In this document: piece by piece, positions 57,561 through 64,000 of the stretch
Layout of the letters: every line of letters begins with the position of its first letter
Numbering within the stretch: position 1 is the first letter of the stretch
Source: Roseomonas sp. KE0001
GTDB taxonomy: Bacteria > Pseudomonadota > Alphaproteobacteria > Acetobacterales > Acetobacteraceae
Assembly: GCF_016107285.1 (NCBI RefSeq)
Contig: NZ_RCVQ01000012.1
Location: 1-64,000 of the forward strand
DNA: 64,000 bases
Direction of reading: 5' to 3'
Notes under the pieces: model-generated
Database searches by the model: none
Seen by the model: the letters and a program-made list of their open reading frames with translations, nothing else
Told to the model about the DNA's origin: nothing
Position numbers and translations under genes: made by a program

Positions 57561-57842
57561 CACGGCCCTCCCATCCACTGAGCCGACCCTGGCAGGTGGT
57601 CGGACCAGGAAGAGGTGAGGCGCGGCCAGTTCGGTGTCAAGCGGAAAGCGATTCGCCCGGCGGCGCGCCCGACATCACCGCATGTTTCTGATAACGCTTC
57701 TCAATTCGCCAAGCCCGGGAAGTCCGCCCGGTTCAGTCCGGCCTGGCGCCGGAGAGCCGGTCAAGGCCGGCGGCACCTGCTGTTTCTGGGAGATCGGGAT
57801 CTCCGGAACCGCCGCGCGCAGCCCCCCCCTTCTTCCCATGCC
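57561..57842. promoter_or_regulatory. Leader region between fdhD and fdnG
   Basis: A 282-base gap upstream of the fdnGHI-fdhE-selAB operon. It is GC-rich except for a milder stretch at about 57680-57715, the likeliest promoter site. I looked for FNR-type and sigma-54-type sites; partial matches had wrong spacing. The regulator is therefore not identified. GGGAGG, six bases before 57560, is the fdnG ribosome site. Confidence 0.35.
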
Positions 57843-58658
57843 TCAGCCCAGCAGGCGCTCCGGATGCGTGAAGACGTCGAAACGGCCGCCCCGTGCGCGG
57901 GCGATCAGCGTCAGCCCGGCCGCGCCGGCGGTGCGCACCGCCAGGGCGGTGGGCGCCGAGACCGCGATCAGCACCGGCGCGCCGAGCAGCACGGTCTTCT
58001 GCACCATCTCCACCGAGACGCGGCTGGTGAGGACGACGGCGCCGCCCGCCGGCGCCTCCCCCTGCCGCCGCACCGCGCCCACCAGCTTGTCGAGGGCGTT
58101 GTGGCGGCCGACATCCTCGCGCGCCAGCACCAGGCCCTGACCGGCGCGCCAGAAGCCCGCCGCATGCACCGCATGGGTCACATCGTGCAGGGGCTGATGC
58201 TCCGACAGGGCCGCCAGGGCCCGCGGCACCGCATCCGCCGCAAGGCGCAGGCCGGCCTCGAGCCGTGGCAGCGGCCGCAGCACCGCCTCCAGGCTCTCCA
58301 GCCCGCAGAGGCCGCAGCCGACCGGGCCGGCCATGTACCGGCGGCGGTGCAGCAGGGCCTCGTCGCGGTCCTCGGACAGGGTCATCCGCACCTCGAAGCC
58401 CGCCGGGCGCGGCAGCACCTCCAGCGCCGTCAGCTGCCCGGGCTCGGCGATGATGCCCTCCGTCAGGCTGAAGCCGAGGCCGAAATCCTCCAGGTCCCGC
58501 GGCGTCGCCATCATCACCGCATGCGTCGCCCGGCCATAGGTCAGCGCGACCGGCACCTCCTCCGGCACCGGCACCTCCCCTGGCGCCACAGGAGGTGCCG
58601 GCCGCGCCGCGTCGTGGCGCCGGGCGGGGCAGAGGGCATGGGCGGGCGTGTCGTGCAT
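57843..58658 (-). CDS. fdhD: Formate dehydrogenase sulfurtransferase FdhD
   Basis: Passes sulfur from IscS to the molybdenum cofactor, essential for formate dehydrogenase activity. The ATG at 58658 has GGAGG five bases upstream and gives 271 residues. The sulfur-carrying motif is GCGLCG with C115 and C118. ATPRDLEDFGLGFSLTEGII, EDVGRHNALDKLVGAV, SRVSVEMVQKT and SAPTALAV are conserved. It is upstream of fdnG in the same orientation. Confidence 0.96.
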   Translation of the reverse strand: MHDTPAHALCPARRHDAARPAPPVAPGEVPVPEEVPVALTYGRATHAVMMATPRDLEDFGLGFSLTEGIIAEPGQLTALEVLPRPAGFEVRMTLSEDRDEALLHRRRYMAGPVGCGLCGLESLEAVLRPLPRLEAGLRLAADAVPRALAALSEHQPLHDVTHAVHAAGFWRAGQGLVLAREDVGRHNALDKLVGAVRRQGEAPAGGAVVLTSRVSVEMVQKTVLLGAPVLIAVSAPTALAVRTAGAAGLTLIARARGGRFDVFTHPERLLG

Positions 58659-58767
58659 CGATCCTCCGGGGTCGGCCGGCGTGGCGCGCGGCATCCCCGC
58701 CTCCGGCCACCGCCTCAGCGGAGATGGGGCAGGCGCGGCGGGAAGTCACCCCGGCGCGCGGGCGGCG

Positions 58768-60774
58768 TCACCGCAGCCCGGCCCGGCGCAGCCCCTCGGC
58801 GTAGTGCTGCCGGTCGGCCGCGCCGCGCACCGGCGTGCGGCGCAGCGCCTTGGCCACCGTGAAGTCGGGCTCGATGGCCAGCAGCCGCTCGCGCAGCTCC
58901 GCCGCCTCGCGCGCCTCGCCCAGATGGCCCAGGGCGGAGAGATAGGTCTTGTAGGGATAGCTGAACTCCGGCCGCAGCGCAGTGCAGGCCCGGCCGACCG
59001 CCGCCGCCTCGGCATGCCGGCCCAGCATCAGCAGAGGAATGCCGCGCCCGGCGTCGAAGAAGAAGGCGTGAGGATGGCAGGGCGAGAGGGCGAGGTAGCG
59101 GTCGAACTGCGCCAGCGCCACCTCGTGCCGCCCCCGGTAGCTCTCCGCCATGCCGGAGAAGACCCAGGCCATGGCCAGGTTCGGGTTCCGCGCCAGGGCG
59201 CGGGCATGCAGCTCCGCCGCCTCCTCCACCTGATGGTGCAGGAAGGCGCGCACATGCCCCTGGATGGTCAGGGCCTGGGCATCCAGCGGGTCGAGACCGC
59301 TTGCCCGCCGCGCCAGGCGCTCCGCCTCCCGCGTGCTGGCCGCCTCGTCCGCCGCCCAGCCCTGGCCGACCAGGAAAAGATGCCAGTAGGCGTGCCAGGC
59401 ATGGGCCTGGGCATAGTCCGGCTCCAGCCGGATCGCCTCGTCCAGCCAGCGCCTCGCGCCGAGGAAGGTCTCGCGATCCAGGCCATGGATCGCCGGGATG
59501 GCGCGCAGCAGAAGGTCGTAGGCACTGCCCTGGCTGGGACGGGCGCCGGCGTGATGCGCCTCGATCAGCAGGATCTCGGGATCGATCCGCGCCACCACCG
59601 CGGCCGCGACCTCGTCCTGCAGGGCCAGCAGATCGCCGGCCGGGCGGTCGAAGCGCTGGCTCCAGACCAGGCCCGGCTCGCGCTGGTCGGCCAGCCGCAG
59701 GGTCACGCGCAGCGTTTCGCCGCCGCGCTGCACGGTGCCGCTCAGCAGATAGTCGAGACGGAGCGCCCGCGTCGCCGCCTCCACCCCCTCGCGCTCCGCC
59801 AGGCTGGCGAGGGAGGTGCTGTCGGCGACGAAGATCCAGCGGAGGCGGGACAGCGCGGCGCCGATCTCCTCCGCCAGGCCGAAGCCGAGATGCGGCGCGA
59901 CCCCCTCACCCAGCAGGCGCAGCGGCACGACGCCGAGCCGCGCGCCCCGCTGCCGTGGCGGCGGTGGCGGCGCCGGCTGTGCCAGGGGCGGGCCGGCCGT
60001 GGCGCGGAGCGCCTGCGCCAGGGCCTCCGTCTCGGCCGAGGGGGTGGCGTTGTAGCGGCTGGCGAGCAAATTGCGGCAGGCCTCGTAGGCGGCCAGCGCG
60101 GCACCGCGGTCCCCCTGCGCCAGCCGCAGCCGGATCAGGGCCTGCCACCCCTGCTCCCGGCTCGAATCGATGCGGAGCAGCCGTTGCGCCGCCTCCAGCG
60201 CCGCCTCCTGCGGGCCGGCCGTGGCCAGCAGGGCGGCGGCACGGTTGGCCGCCGCCTCCTGCAGCCGGCCCCGCTGTTGCGTCAGCCAGGCATCGAAGGC
60301 GGGATCCAGCCCCTCCAGATCGGGCAGGACGGTGTTGGACAGCAGGTCCAGCGCGGCCGGAGTGGCGTCCGGCGCGAGCAGCGCCAGCGCATCCACCCAG
60401 ACATCCTCCCGCTCCAGCGTCAGCGCGTCGCGCCCGGCCTGCAGAAGGCGTGGCCCGGCGGGCGAGAGCGCGGCCTGGAGGTCATGCAGCGCCTGGCGCA
60501 GCGAGCCGCGCTGCTGCTCCTCGCCGCGGCGGGACCAGAGCAGCTCGGCCAGGCGCTGACGCGGCACGGGCTGGCCCAGCGCCATGCCGAGAACGGCCAG
60601 CAGGGCGCGCGCCTTCCGCGAGCGCGGCAGGACCGCCTGGCTGGACAGGGTCCAGGCCTCCATCGGGCCGATTAGGCCCAGGCGCAGGCGCGGGCTGGCC
60701 GGGCCCGGAGCAGGCCAGGACGGCAGCGGCGGGCCGGCGTCCCGCCCGGCCCCGATCCTCTCGATACGGCCCAT
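58768..60774 (-). CDS. BTAD/TPR transcriptional regulator (SARP-like)
   Basis: A 668-residue regulator. The N-terminus (about 30-130) is a winged-helix-like domain (RSRKARALLAVLGMALGQPVPRQRLAELLWSRRGEEQQRGSLRQALHDLQ region) followed by a BTAD helical domain (about 130-260, LLRIDSSREQGWQALIRLRLAQGDRGAALAAYEACRNLL). The middle (about 275-400) resembles the TolB-like domain of CadC/adenylate-cyclase-type regulators (VVPLRLLGEG and LLSGTVQRGGETLRVTLRLAD). The C-terminus carries TPRs. Proteobacterial relatives sense metabolites or stress. It lies 109 bases upstream of fdhD on the same strand; control of the Fdh locus is possible but only inferred. Confidence 0.82.
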   Translation of the reverse strand: MGRIERIGAGRDAGPPLPSWPAPGPASPRLRLGLIGPMEAWTLSSQAVLPRSRKARALLAVLGMALGQPVPRQRLAELLWSRRGEEQQRGSLRQALHDLQAALSPAGPRLLQAGRDALTLEREDVWVDALALLAPDATPAALDLLSNTVLPDLEGLDPAFDAWLTQQRGRLQEAAANRAAALLATAGPQEAALEAAQRLLRIDSSREQGWQALIRLRLAQGDRGAALAAYEACRNLLASRYNATPSAETEALAQALRATAGPPLAQPAPPPPPRQRGARLGVVPLRLLGEGVAPHLGFGLAEEIGAALSRLRWIFVADSTSLASLAEREGVEAATRALRLDYLLSGTVQRGGETLRVTLRLADQREPGLVWSQRFDRPAGDLLALQDEVAAAVVARIDPEILLIEAHHAGARPSQGSAYDLLLRAIPAIHGLDRETFLGARRWLDEAIRLEPDYAQAHAWHAYWHLFLVGQGWAADEAASTREAERLARRASGLDPLDAQALTIQGHVRAFLHHQVEEAAELHARALARNPNLAMAWVFSGMAESYRGRHEVALAQFDRYLALSPCHPHAFFFDAGRGIPLLMLGRHAEAAAVGRACTALRPEFSYPYKTYLSALGHLGEAREAAELRERLLAIEPDFTVAKALRRTPVRGAADRQHYAEGLRRAGLR

Positions 60775-60837
60775 GGCGCCAACCTAGCCGATCTCACGAA
60801 GCTGTCACCTATTGGCGCGAAGTCCTGGCCGGCACCG

Positions 60838-61137
60838 CTACCGTGGGGACAGGGACTGCCCCAGAGCCACATCCGCGGCGCGCAGCGCCGCCCGCAACGA
60901 GCGCTCCGCCCCCTCCAGCTCGAAGGCAACGAAATCCCGCTCGATCGCCTCGGCGAGATCGCGCGGCCCGGCCTGGCCCAGGCGCTCCATCTGCTGGTGC
61001 CGGTCGCGGCAATGGATATAGCGGCGCGCCTCGGCATAGACGCGGAGCAGGCTGTCCTGCCCTTCATTGTAGGCCTGCAGCATGTCCTCATCCCCCTGGG
61101 CGAAGGCGTCCTGGCTCCGGATCTTGCTCATCATCAT
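60838..61137 (-). CDS. Small helical hypothetical protein
   Basis: A 99-residue cytosolic protein, mostly charged helix: DEDMLQAYNEGQDSLLRVYAEARRY, then QQMERLG, then RDLAEAIERDFVAFELEGAERSL. It has three consecutive ATG codons at the start, preceded by GGAGCAGG. No family is recognised. It lies 63 bases upstream of the BTAD regulator and is divergent from the repeat-peptide gene, sharing the A/T-rich control region 61138-61393. Confidence 0.6.
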   Translation of the reverse strand: MMMSKIRSQDAFAQGDEDMLQAYNEGQDSLLRVYAEARRYIHCRDRHQQMERLGQAGPRDLAEAIERDFVAFELEGAERSLRAALRAADVALGQSLSPR

Positions 61138-61393
61138 CGCCTGCTCCGATCGTGGTTCATCTGGCCGCAGGCTATCGGCGCCGGCGATGCGGGGCGCGTG
61201 ATTAAGGAACCCTTAACGTCAAGGCCCCGTCAAAAGGCGGCCAGGATTTCCCACCACAAAATCGGAAAATATTCCTTGATTTCATCAGCCATGGGTTTAA
61301 TATCCCTGTTGTCGGGGCAGATATACCCTGGCGTCCTTCCCACCGACAGGCCGCCCTCCCGCGGAGCGGCCCGGCCCCAAGGAAAGAATCCCC
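61138..61393. promoter_or_regulatory. A/T-rich divergent control region of the repeat-peptide gene
   Basis: One of the most A/T-rich stretches in the window. On the plus strand TTGATT (61276-61281) and TAATAT (61298-61303) are 16 bases apart, a fair sigma-70-like pair, about 90 bases before the peptide start. The broken palindrome GGAAAATATTCC (61264-61275) lies at the upstream edge. The ribosome site AAGGAAAG ends eight bases before the ATG at 61394. Together these predict a well expressed, possibly regulated small gene. Confidence 0.5.
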
Positions 61394-61615
61394 ATGACCA
61401 AGCTCTCGATCGACAGCCTGCGTGATTCCGGCCGCGTGCGTCTCGGCGCCGGCATGCGCGCTCCCGGCGCGGTTCCGCCGCTGCCCGGCGCGGCGGCCGC
61501 CCGCGGCGCCGCCCGCCCGCCCCGCCGGGCGGCCGGGATGATCGGCCTCGTGGTCCCCGCCGCCGTGGCCGATGCCGGCCGGGTGCGCTTCGGCGCCGGC
61601 ATGCGCCGCGGCTGA
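61394..61615 (+). CDS. Repeat peptide with two DxGRVRxGAGMR motifs (candidate modified-peptide precursor)
   Basis: A 73-residue product starting MTKLSIDSLR. Two copies of a 12-residue motif are present: DSGRVRLGAGMR at residues 11-22 and DAGRVRFGAGMR at 60-71, ten of twelve residues identical. The middle (23-59) is Ala/Pro/Arg-rich with a short hydrophobic part (GMIGLVVPAAVA). There is no cysteine, serine/threonine-rich core or standard double-glycine leader, so it fits no known RiPP class. A strong ribosome site and an A/T-rich promoter region precede it, and a DUF6065-like gene follows 68 bases later. Its function is unknown. It could be a peptide substrate, a small RNA- or DNA-binding basic protein, or an antitoxin-like protein. 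Confidence 0.65.
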   Translation: MTKLSIDSLRDSGRVRLGAGMRAPGAVPPLPGAAAARGAARPPRRAAGMIGLVVPAAVADAGRVRFGAGMRRG

Positions 61616-61683
61616 TCCTCCCCGGGGCCGGCGGCTCGCCGCCCGCCGGCCCCTCTCCCGCCACCCCATCCCGGGCCTCCGCC

Positions 61684-62466
61684 ATGACCCTCGCCACGCC
61701 CTGCGTCACCTTCCACCGGATGATCGACACGGCGCCCCTGCCGGCGCGGGCCGATCGCTCCGGCCTCGGCAGCCTGCCGATCCGCGCCATGCGCCATTGC
61801 GACGCGGTGGCCAGCGCCTCCGGCTTCGGCTGGCATCTCCATGCGCCGATGGATTTCCGCCTGCTCTGGGATGGCGCGCAGATCTGGTGGCATTGCGACG
61901 GGCTGGAGGACTGGCTGCCGCTCGGCGCCGCGCAATTTCCGCACTTTGCCGAGCGCTTCGACGCGGTGGCGCCCGAGGCGTCGCGCGGCTACGCGCCGCC
62001 CTTCCTGACCGCCCTGCAGGAGCCGGGCGTGGTGCAGATGTGGACCGGCCTGGCCGCCCGCACCGCGCCGGGCTGGAGCCTGCTGCTGCGGCCGCTGGCC
62101 AATGTGCCGCGCCACCCGGCCTATGAACCCTATGAGGGGCTGGTGGAGGCCGATCACTGGTTCGGCCCGCTCTTCACCAATCTGCGCCTGACCCGCACCG
62201 GAACGCCGATCGAGTTCCGCCGCGCCGAGCCGCTGTTGCAGGCGCAGCCGGTGCCGCAGATGGCCTATTCCGAACCGGTGCTCGGCGGCGCCGCCATGAG
62301 CCCGGCGCTGGAGGCGATGGGGCCGGCGGACTGGGCCGATTACCACCGCTCCATCGTGGTGCCGAACCAGGCGCCCGACCATCGGCCGGGCGGCTACGCG
62401 GCCGAGGCCCGCCGCCGCCGCCGCGGCGCCTGCCCGCACCGCGCCATGGCCGGGACGGCGGACTGA
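61684..62466 (+). CDS. DUF6065-like protein
   Basis: A 260-residue soluble protein resembling the family I recall as DUF6065: VTFHRMIDTAPLPARADRSGLGSLPIRAMRHCDAVASASGFGWHLHAPMDFRLLWDG at the start (shown as one conserved block, residues about 8-64). TGLAARTAPGWSLLLRPLANVPRHPAYEPYEGLVEADHWFGPLFTNLRLTRTG is the second block (about 119-171). The first block is rich in His/Trp/Phe, and the second ends in a histidine/tryptophan cluster. No nucleotide or metal motif I can name is present. The C-terminus is arginine-rich. It follows the repeat-peptide gene and probably acts with it. Confidence 0.7.
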   Translation: MTLATPCVTFHRMIDTAPLPARADRSGLGSLPIRAMRHCDAVASASGFGWHLHAPMDFRLLWDGAQIWWHCDGLEDWLPLGAAQFPHFAERFDAVAPEASRGYAPPFLTALQEPGVVQMWTGLAARTAPGWSLLLRPLANVPRHPAYEPYEGLVEADHWFGPLFTNLRLTRTGTPIEFRRAEPLLQAQPVPQMAYSEPVLGGAAMSPALEAMGPADWADYHRSIVVPNQAPDHRPGGYAAEARRRRRGACPHRAMAGTAD

Positions 62467-62475
62467 CACGGCGGC

Positions 62476-63444
62476 TCAGCTTGCCGGCGGCGGCTCCGCC
62501 CGGGTGGCGGCGCGCATGCGGACACGCTCCTCGGGCAGCGGGATGAACTCCTTCTCGTCGCCCGGCACGGCGGCGAAGCGGCCAGCCTTCCAGTCCGCCT
62601 TGGCCTGGTCGATGCGCTCGCGCGAGGAGGAGACGAAGTTCCAGAACAGGTAGCGCGGCCCGTCCATCGCCGCGCCGCCGAGCAGCAGCAGCCGCGCGCC
62701 CTGTGGCCCCGCGCGCAGCGCCAGCCGGTCGCGGGCGCGGAAGACCAGCATCCGCTCCGCCGCGAAGCGGTCCGGCCCCACCGCCACCTCGCCCCGCAGC
62801 ACATAGGCCGCCCGCTCCTCATGCTCCTCCGGCAGCGGCACCGCGGCGCCCGGCTGCAGCTGCACATCGGCGTAGAACAGCGGCGAGGAGACCGCGACGG
62901 GCGCCGCCAGCCCCCAGGCGGCGCCGGCGACCAGCCGCAGCGACACGCCCTCCGCCGTCTCGAATGGCAGGCTGCGCGCGGCGTGGTGCGCGAAGGCGGG
63001 TGCCGTCTCCTCCGCCGCCTTCGGCAGCGCCACCCAGGACTGGATGCCATGGAGCCGCCCGCCCGCCACGCGCAGCGCCGGATCGGTGCGCTCGGAATGC
63101 GCGATGCCACGGCCCGCCGTCATCCAGTTGACATCGCCCGGCAGGATCGGCTGCCGCGATCCGAGGCTGTCGCGATGCAGGATGGCGCCGTCGAAGAGAT
63201 AGGTGAGGGTGGAGAGGCCGATATGCGGATGCGGCCGGACGTCCAGCCCCTGGCCGGACAGGAACTCGCCCGGTCCCATCTGGTCGAAGAAGATGAAGGG
63301 CCCGACCATCTGGTGCCCGCGCGCCGGGAGGGCGCGCCGGACCTCGAAGCCGCCGACATCATGCACGCGCGGCAGGATCACCGCCCGCACCGCGCCCGGC
63401 GCCACCGGGGCGTCCGGTCCGTCCTCCAGCGGCATCCAGCCCAT
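62476..63444 (-). CDS. Pirin family protein (bicupin)
   Basis: A 322-residue bicupin. The metal site of the first cupin is visible in RPHPHIGLSTLTYLFDG (two histidines) and VNWMTAGRGIAHSERTD (histidine and glutamate). GPFIFFDQMGPGEF and WVALPKAAEE are typical. The second cupin (about 180-290) ends FWNFVSSSRERIDQAKADWKAGRF. Bacterial pirins include quercetin dioxygenases and regulators of pyruvate metabolism; which applies here is unknown. It is convergent with the DUF6065-like gene with only nine bases between. Confidence 0.92.
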   Translation of the reverse strand: MGWMPLEDGPDAPVAPGAVRAVILPRVHDVGGFEVRRALPARGHQMVGPFIFFDQMGPGEFLSGQGLDVRPHPHIGLSTLTYLFDGAILHRDSLGSRQPILPGDVNWMTAGRGIAHSERTDPALRVAGGRLHGIQSWVALPKAAEETAPAFAHHAARSLPFETAEGVSLRLVAGAAWGLAAPVAVSSPLFYADVQLQPGAAVPLPEEHEERAAYVLRGEVAVGPDRFAAERMLVFRARDRLALRAGPQGARLLLLGGAAMDGPRYLFWNFVSSSRERIDQAKADWKAGRFAAVPGDEKEFIPLPEERVRMRAATRAEPPPAS

Positions 63445-63507
63445 GCCCGACCTCCCTGCCCGTGTCTGCTTCCTCTCCTCTCTATCCCGGAGCGGCGGCG
63501 CGGGGGA

Positions 63508-64000
63508 TCAGAAGGCCGCGAAGTGCCAGCTGGCGAGGCTGGTCACGCCGGTCAGCGCGATCTCGAAATCCGCCGCCGGATCGCTATCGACATTGCCATG
63601 GAGCACGCCGCCGGAGAACCAGAGCTGCGCCGCCGCCGTGGCGGGCCCGCTGACGAGGGTGAAGGCCTGATCCCCGGCGAGTCCCAGATTGGCATCGATG
63701 CCGGAGAGGTCGAGCAGGTCGGTGTAGAGCGCCACGCTGAAATCGCCGATGACGTCGCGCGCCGCGCCCAGCCCCACATCGCCCTGGGCGAAGACGAAGC
63801 GGTCGTTCCCGGCGCCGCCCAGGAGCAGATCCGCCCCCGGCCCGCCGCGCAGGATGTCCGCGCCGCCATCACCCGAGAGGATGTCGTCGCCGGCGCCGCC
63901 GGAGAGCTGGTCGGCATTGCCGCGCCCGGTCAGCACGTCGTTGCCATCCGTGCCGGACAGCACCAGGGAGGGCGCCAGCTCCAGCACCGCCACACCGGGC
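63508..64000 (-). CDS. RTX calcium-binding protein, C-terminal part (cut by window edge)
   Basis: At least 161 residues of a secreted calcium-binding protein whose 5' end lies beyond the window: the frame stays open to position 64000, and the only internal start is a GTG at 63993. Nonapeptide repeats GGxGxDxLx are clear: GTDGNDVLTGRGNADQLSGG, GDDILSGDGGADILRGG and GADLLLGGAGNDRFVF. The C-terminal DVIGDFSVALYTDLLDLSGIDAN region resembles the serralysin-type secretion domain used by type I secretion. Whether the missing part is an enzyme or adhesin cannot be seen. Confidence 0.85.
   Translation of the reverse strand, partial: PGVAVLELAPSLVLSGTDGNDVLTGRGNADQLSGGAGDDILSGDGGADILRGGPGADLLLGGAGNDRFVFAQGDVGLGAARDVIGDFSVALYTDLLDLSGIDANLGLAGDQAFTLVSGPATAAAQLWFSGGVLHGNVDSDPAADFEIALTGVTSLASWHFAAF

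Noticed and set aside
57680-57720. FNR box or sigma-54 promoter before fdnG
   Set aside because: TTGA/ATCA and TGGC/AAGC-like halves exist, but spacing is one or more bases off the consensus.
61230-61790. Minus-strand frames across the repeat-peptide region
   Set aside because: Products are Arg/Gly/Ala-rich shadows with no ribosome site; the plus-strand peptide has both a ribosome site and an internal protein-level repeat.

Overview
The window is about 70% G+C chromosomal DNA from an alphaproteobacterium. The best guess is the Acetobacteraceae, in a Roseomonas-like lineage. This rests on the almost all G/C third codon positions, the roughly 180-kDa NAD-glutamate dehydrogenase, three Bug-type solute receptors with a TctAB permease, the ScfR-like regulator divergent from isocitrate lyase, and the general style of the proteins. 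This assignment is inference. No rRNA, CRISPR array, prophage or insertion sequence was seen.

Layout. Positions 0.2-3 kb hold an orphan Bug receptor, a LysR regulator and two small proteins. Positions 3.2-6.3 kb hold serA, kdsA and kdsB (serine and KDO synthesis). Positions 6.4-9 kb form a stress block: two CsbD-type proteins around a membrane protein, then a PPK2 polyphosphate phosphotransferase behind a strong hairpin. Positions 9.1-19 kb hold an OmpA-like periplasmic protein coupled to a JmjC oxygenase-like protein, NAD-GDH, a UMF1-type MFS carrier coupled to a histidine phosphatase, a thioesterase and an Asp/Glu racemase. Positions 19.1-27.7 kb hold ftsK, a decayed secreted-protein gene, opgH, the ScfR-like regulator, aceA, a 53-residue protein missed by size cut-offs, and a DUF1345 protein.

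Positions 27.7-35.3 kb hold a threonine-dehydratase-like enzyme, a complete carbohydrate-type ABC importer (binding protein, two permeases, ATPase) and two dehydrogenases. Positions 35.4-45.2 kb hold selD and a catabolic block: a CoA-ester lyase, a Bug receptor, an amidohydrolase, a beta-hydroxyacid dehydrogenase, tctB-tctA-tctC and a DMT exporter. A nuclease-helicase (DUF2075-like) gene follows at 45.2-47.2 kb.

Positions 47.2-58.7 kb, all on the minus strand, form a complete selenocysteine/formate dehydrogenase locus: fdhD, fdnG, fdnH, fdnI, fdhE, selA, a Sel1-repeat gene, selB with the tRNA-Sec gene (selC) inside its 3' reading frame, then a small coupled gene. fdnG contains an in-frame UGA read as selenocysteine at about residue 200, with a hairpin just after it. 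selD at 35.8 kb would supply selenophosphate, so every known Sec-insertion factor lies in this window.

Positions 58.8-64 kb hold a BTAD/TPR regulator, a small helical protein, a 73-residue peptide gene with two copies of D-S/A-GRVR-L/F-GAGMR followed by a DUF6065-like gene, a pirin, and the end of an RTX calcium-binding protein cut by the window edge. The peptide/DUF6065 pair and the selB/selC nesting are the two least ordinary observations.
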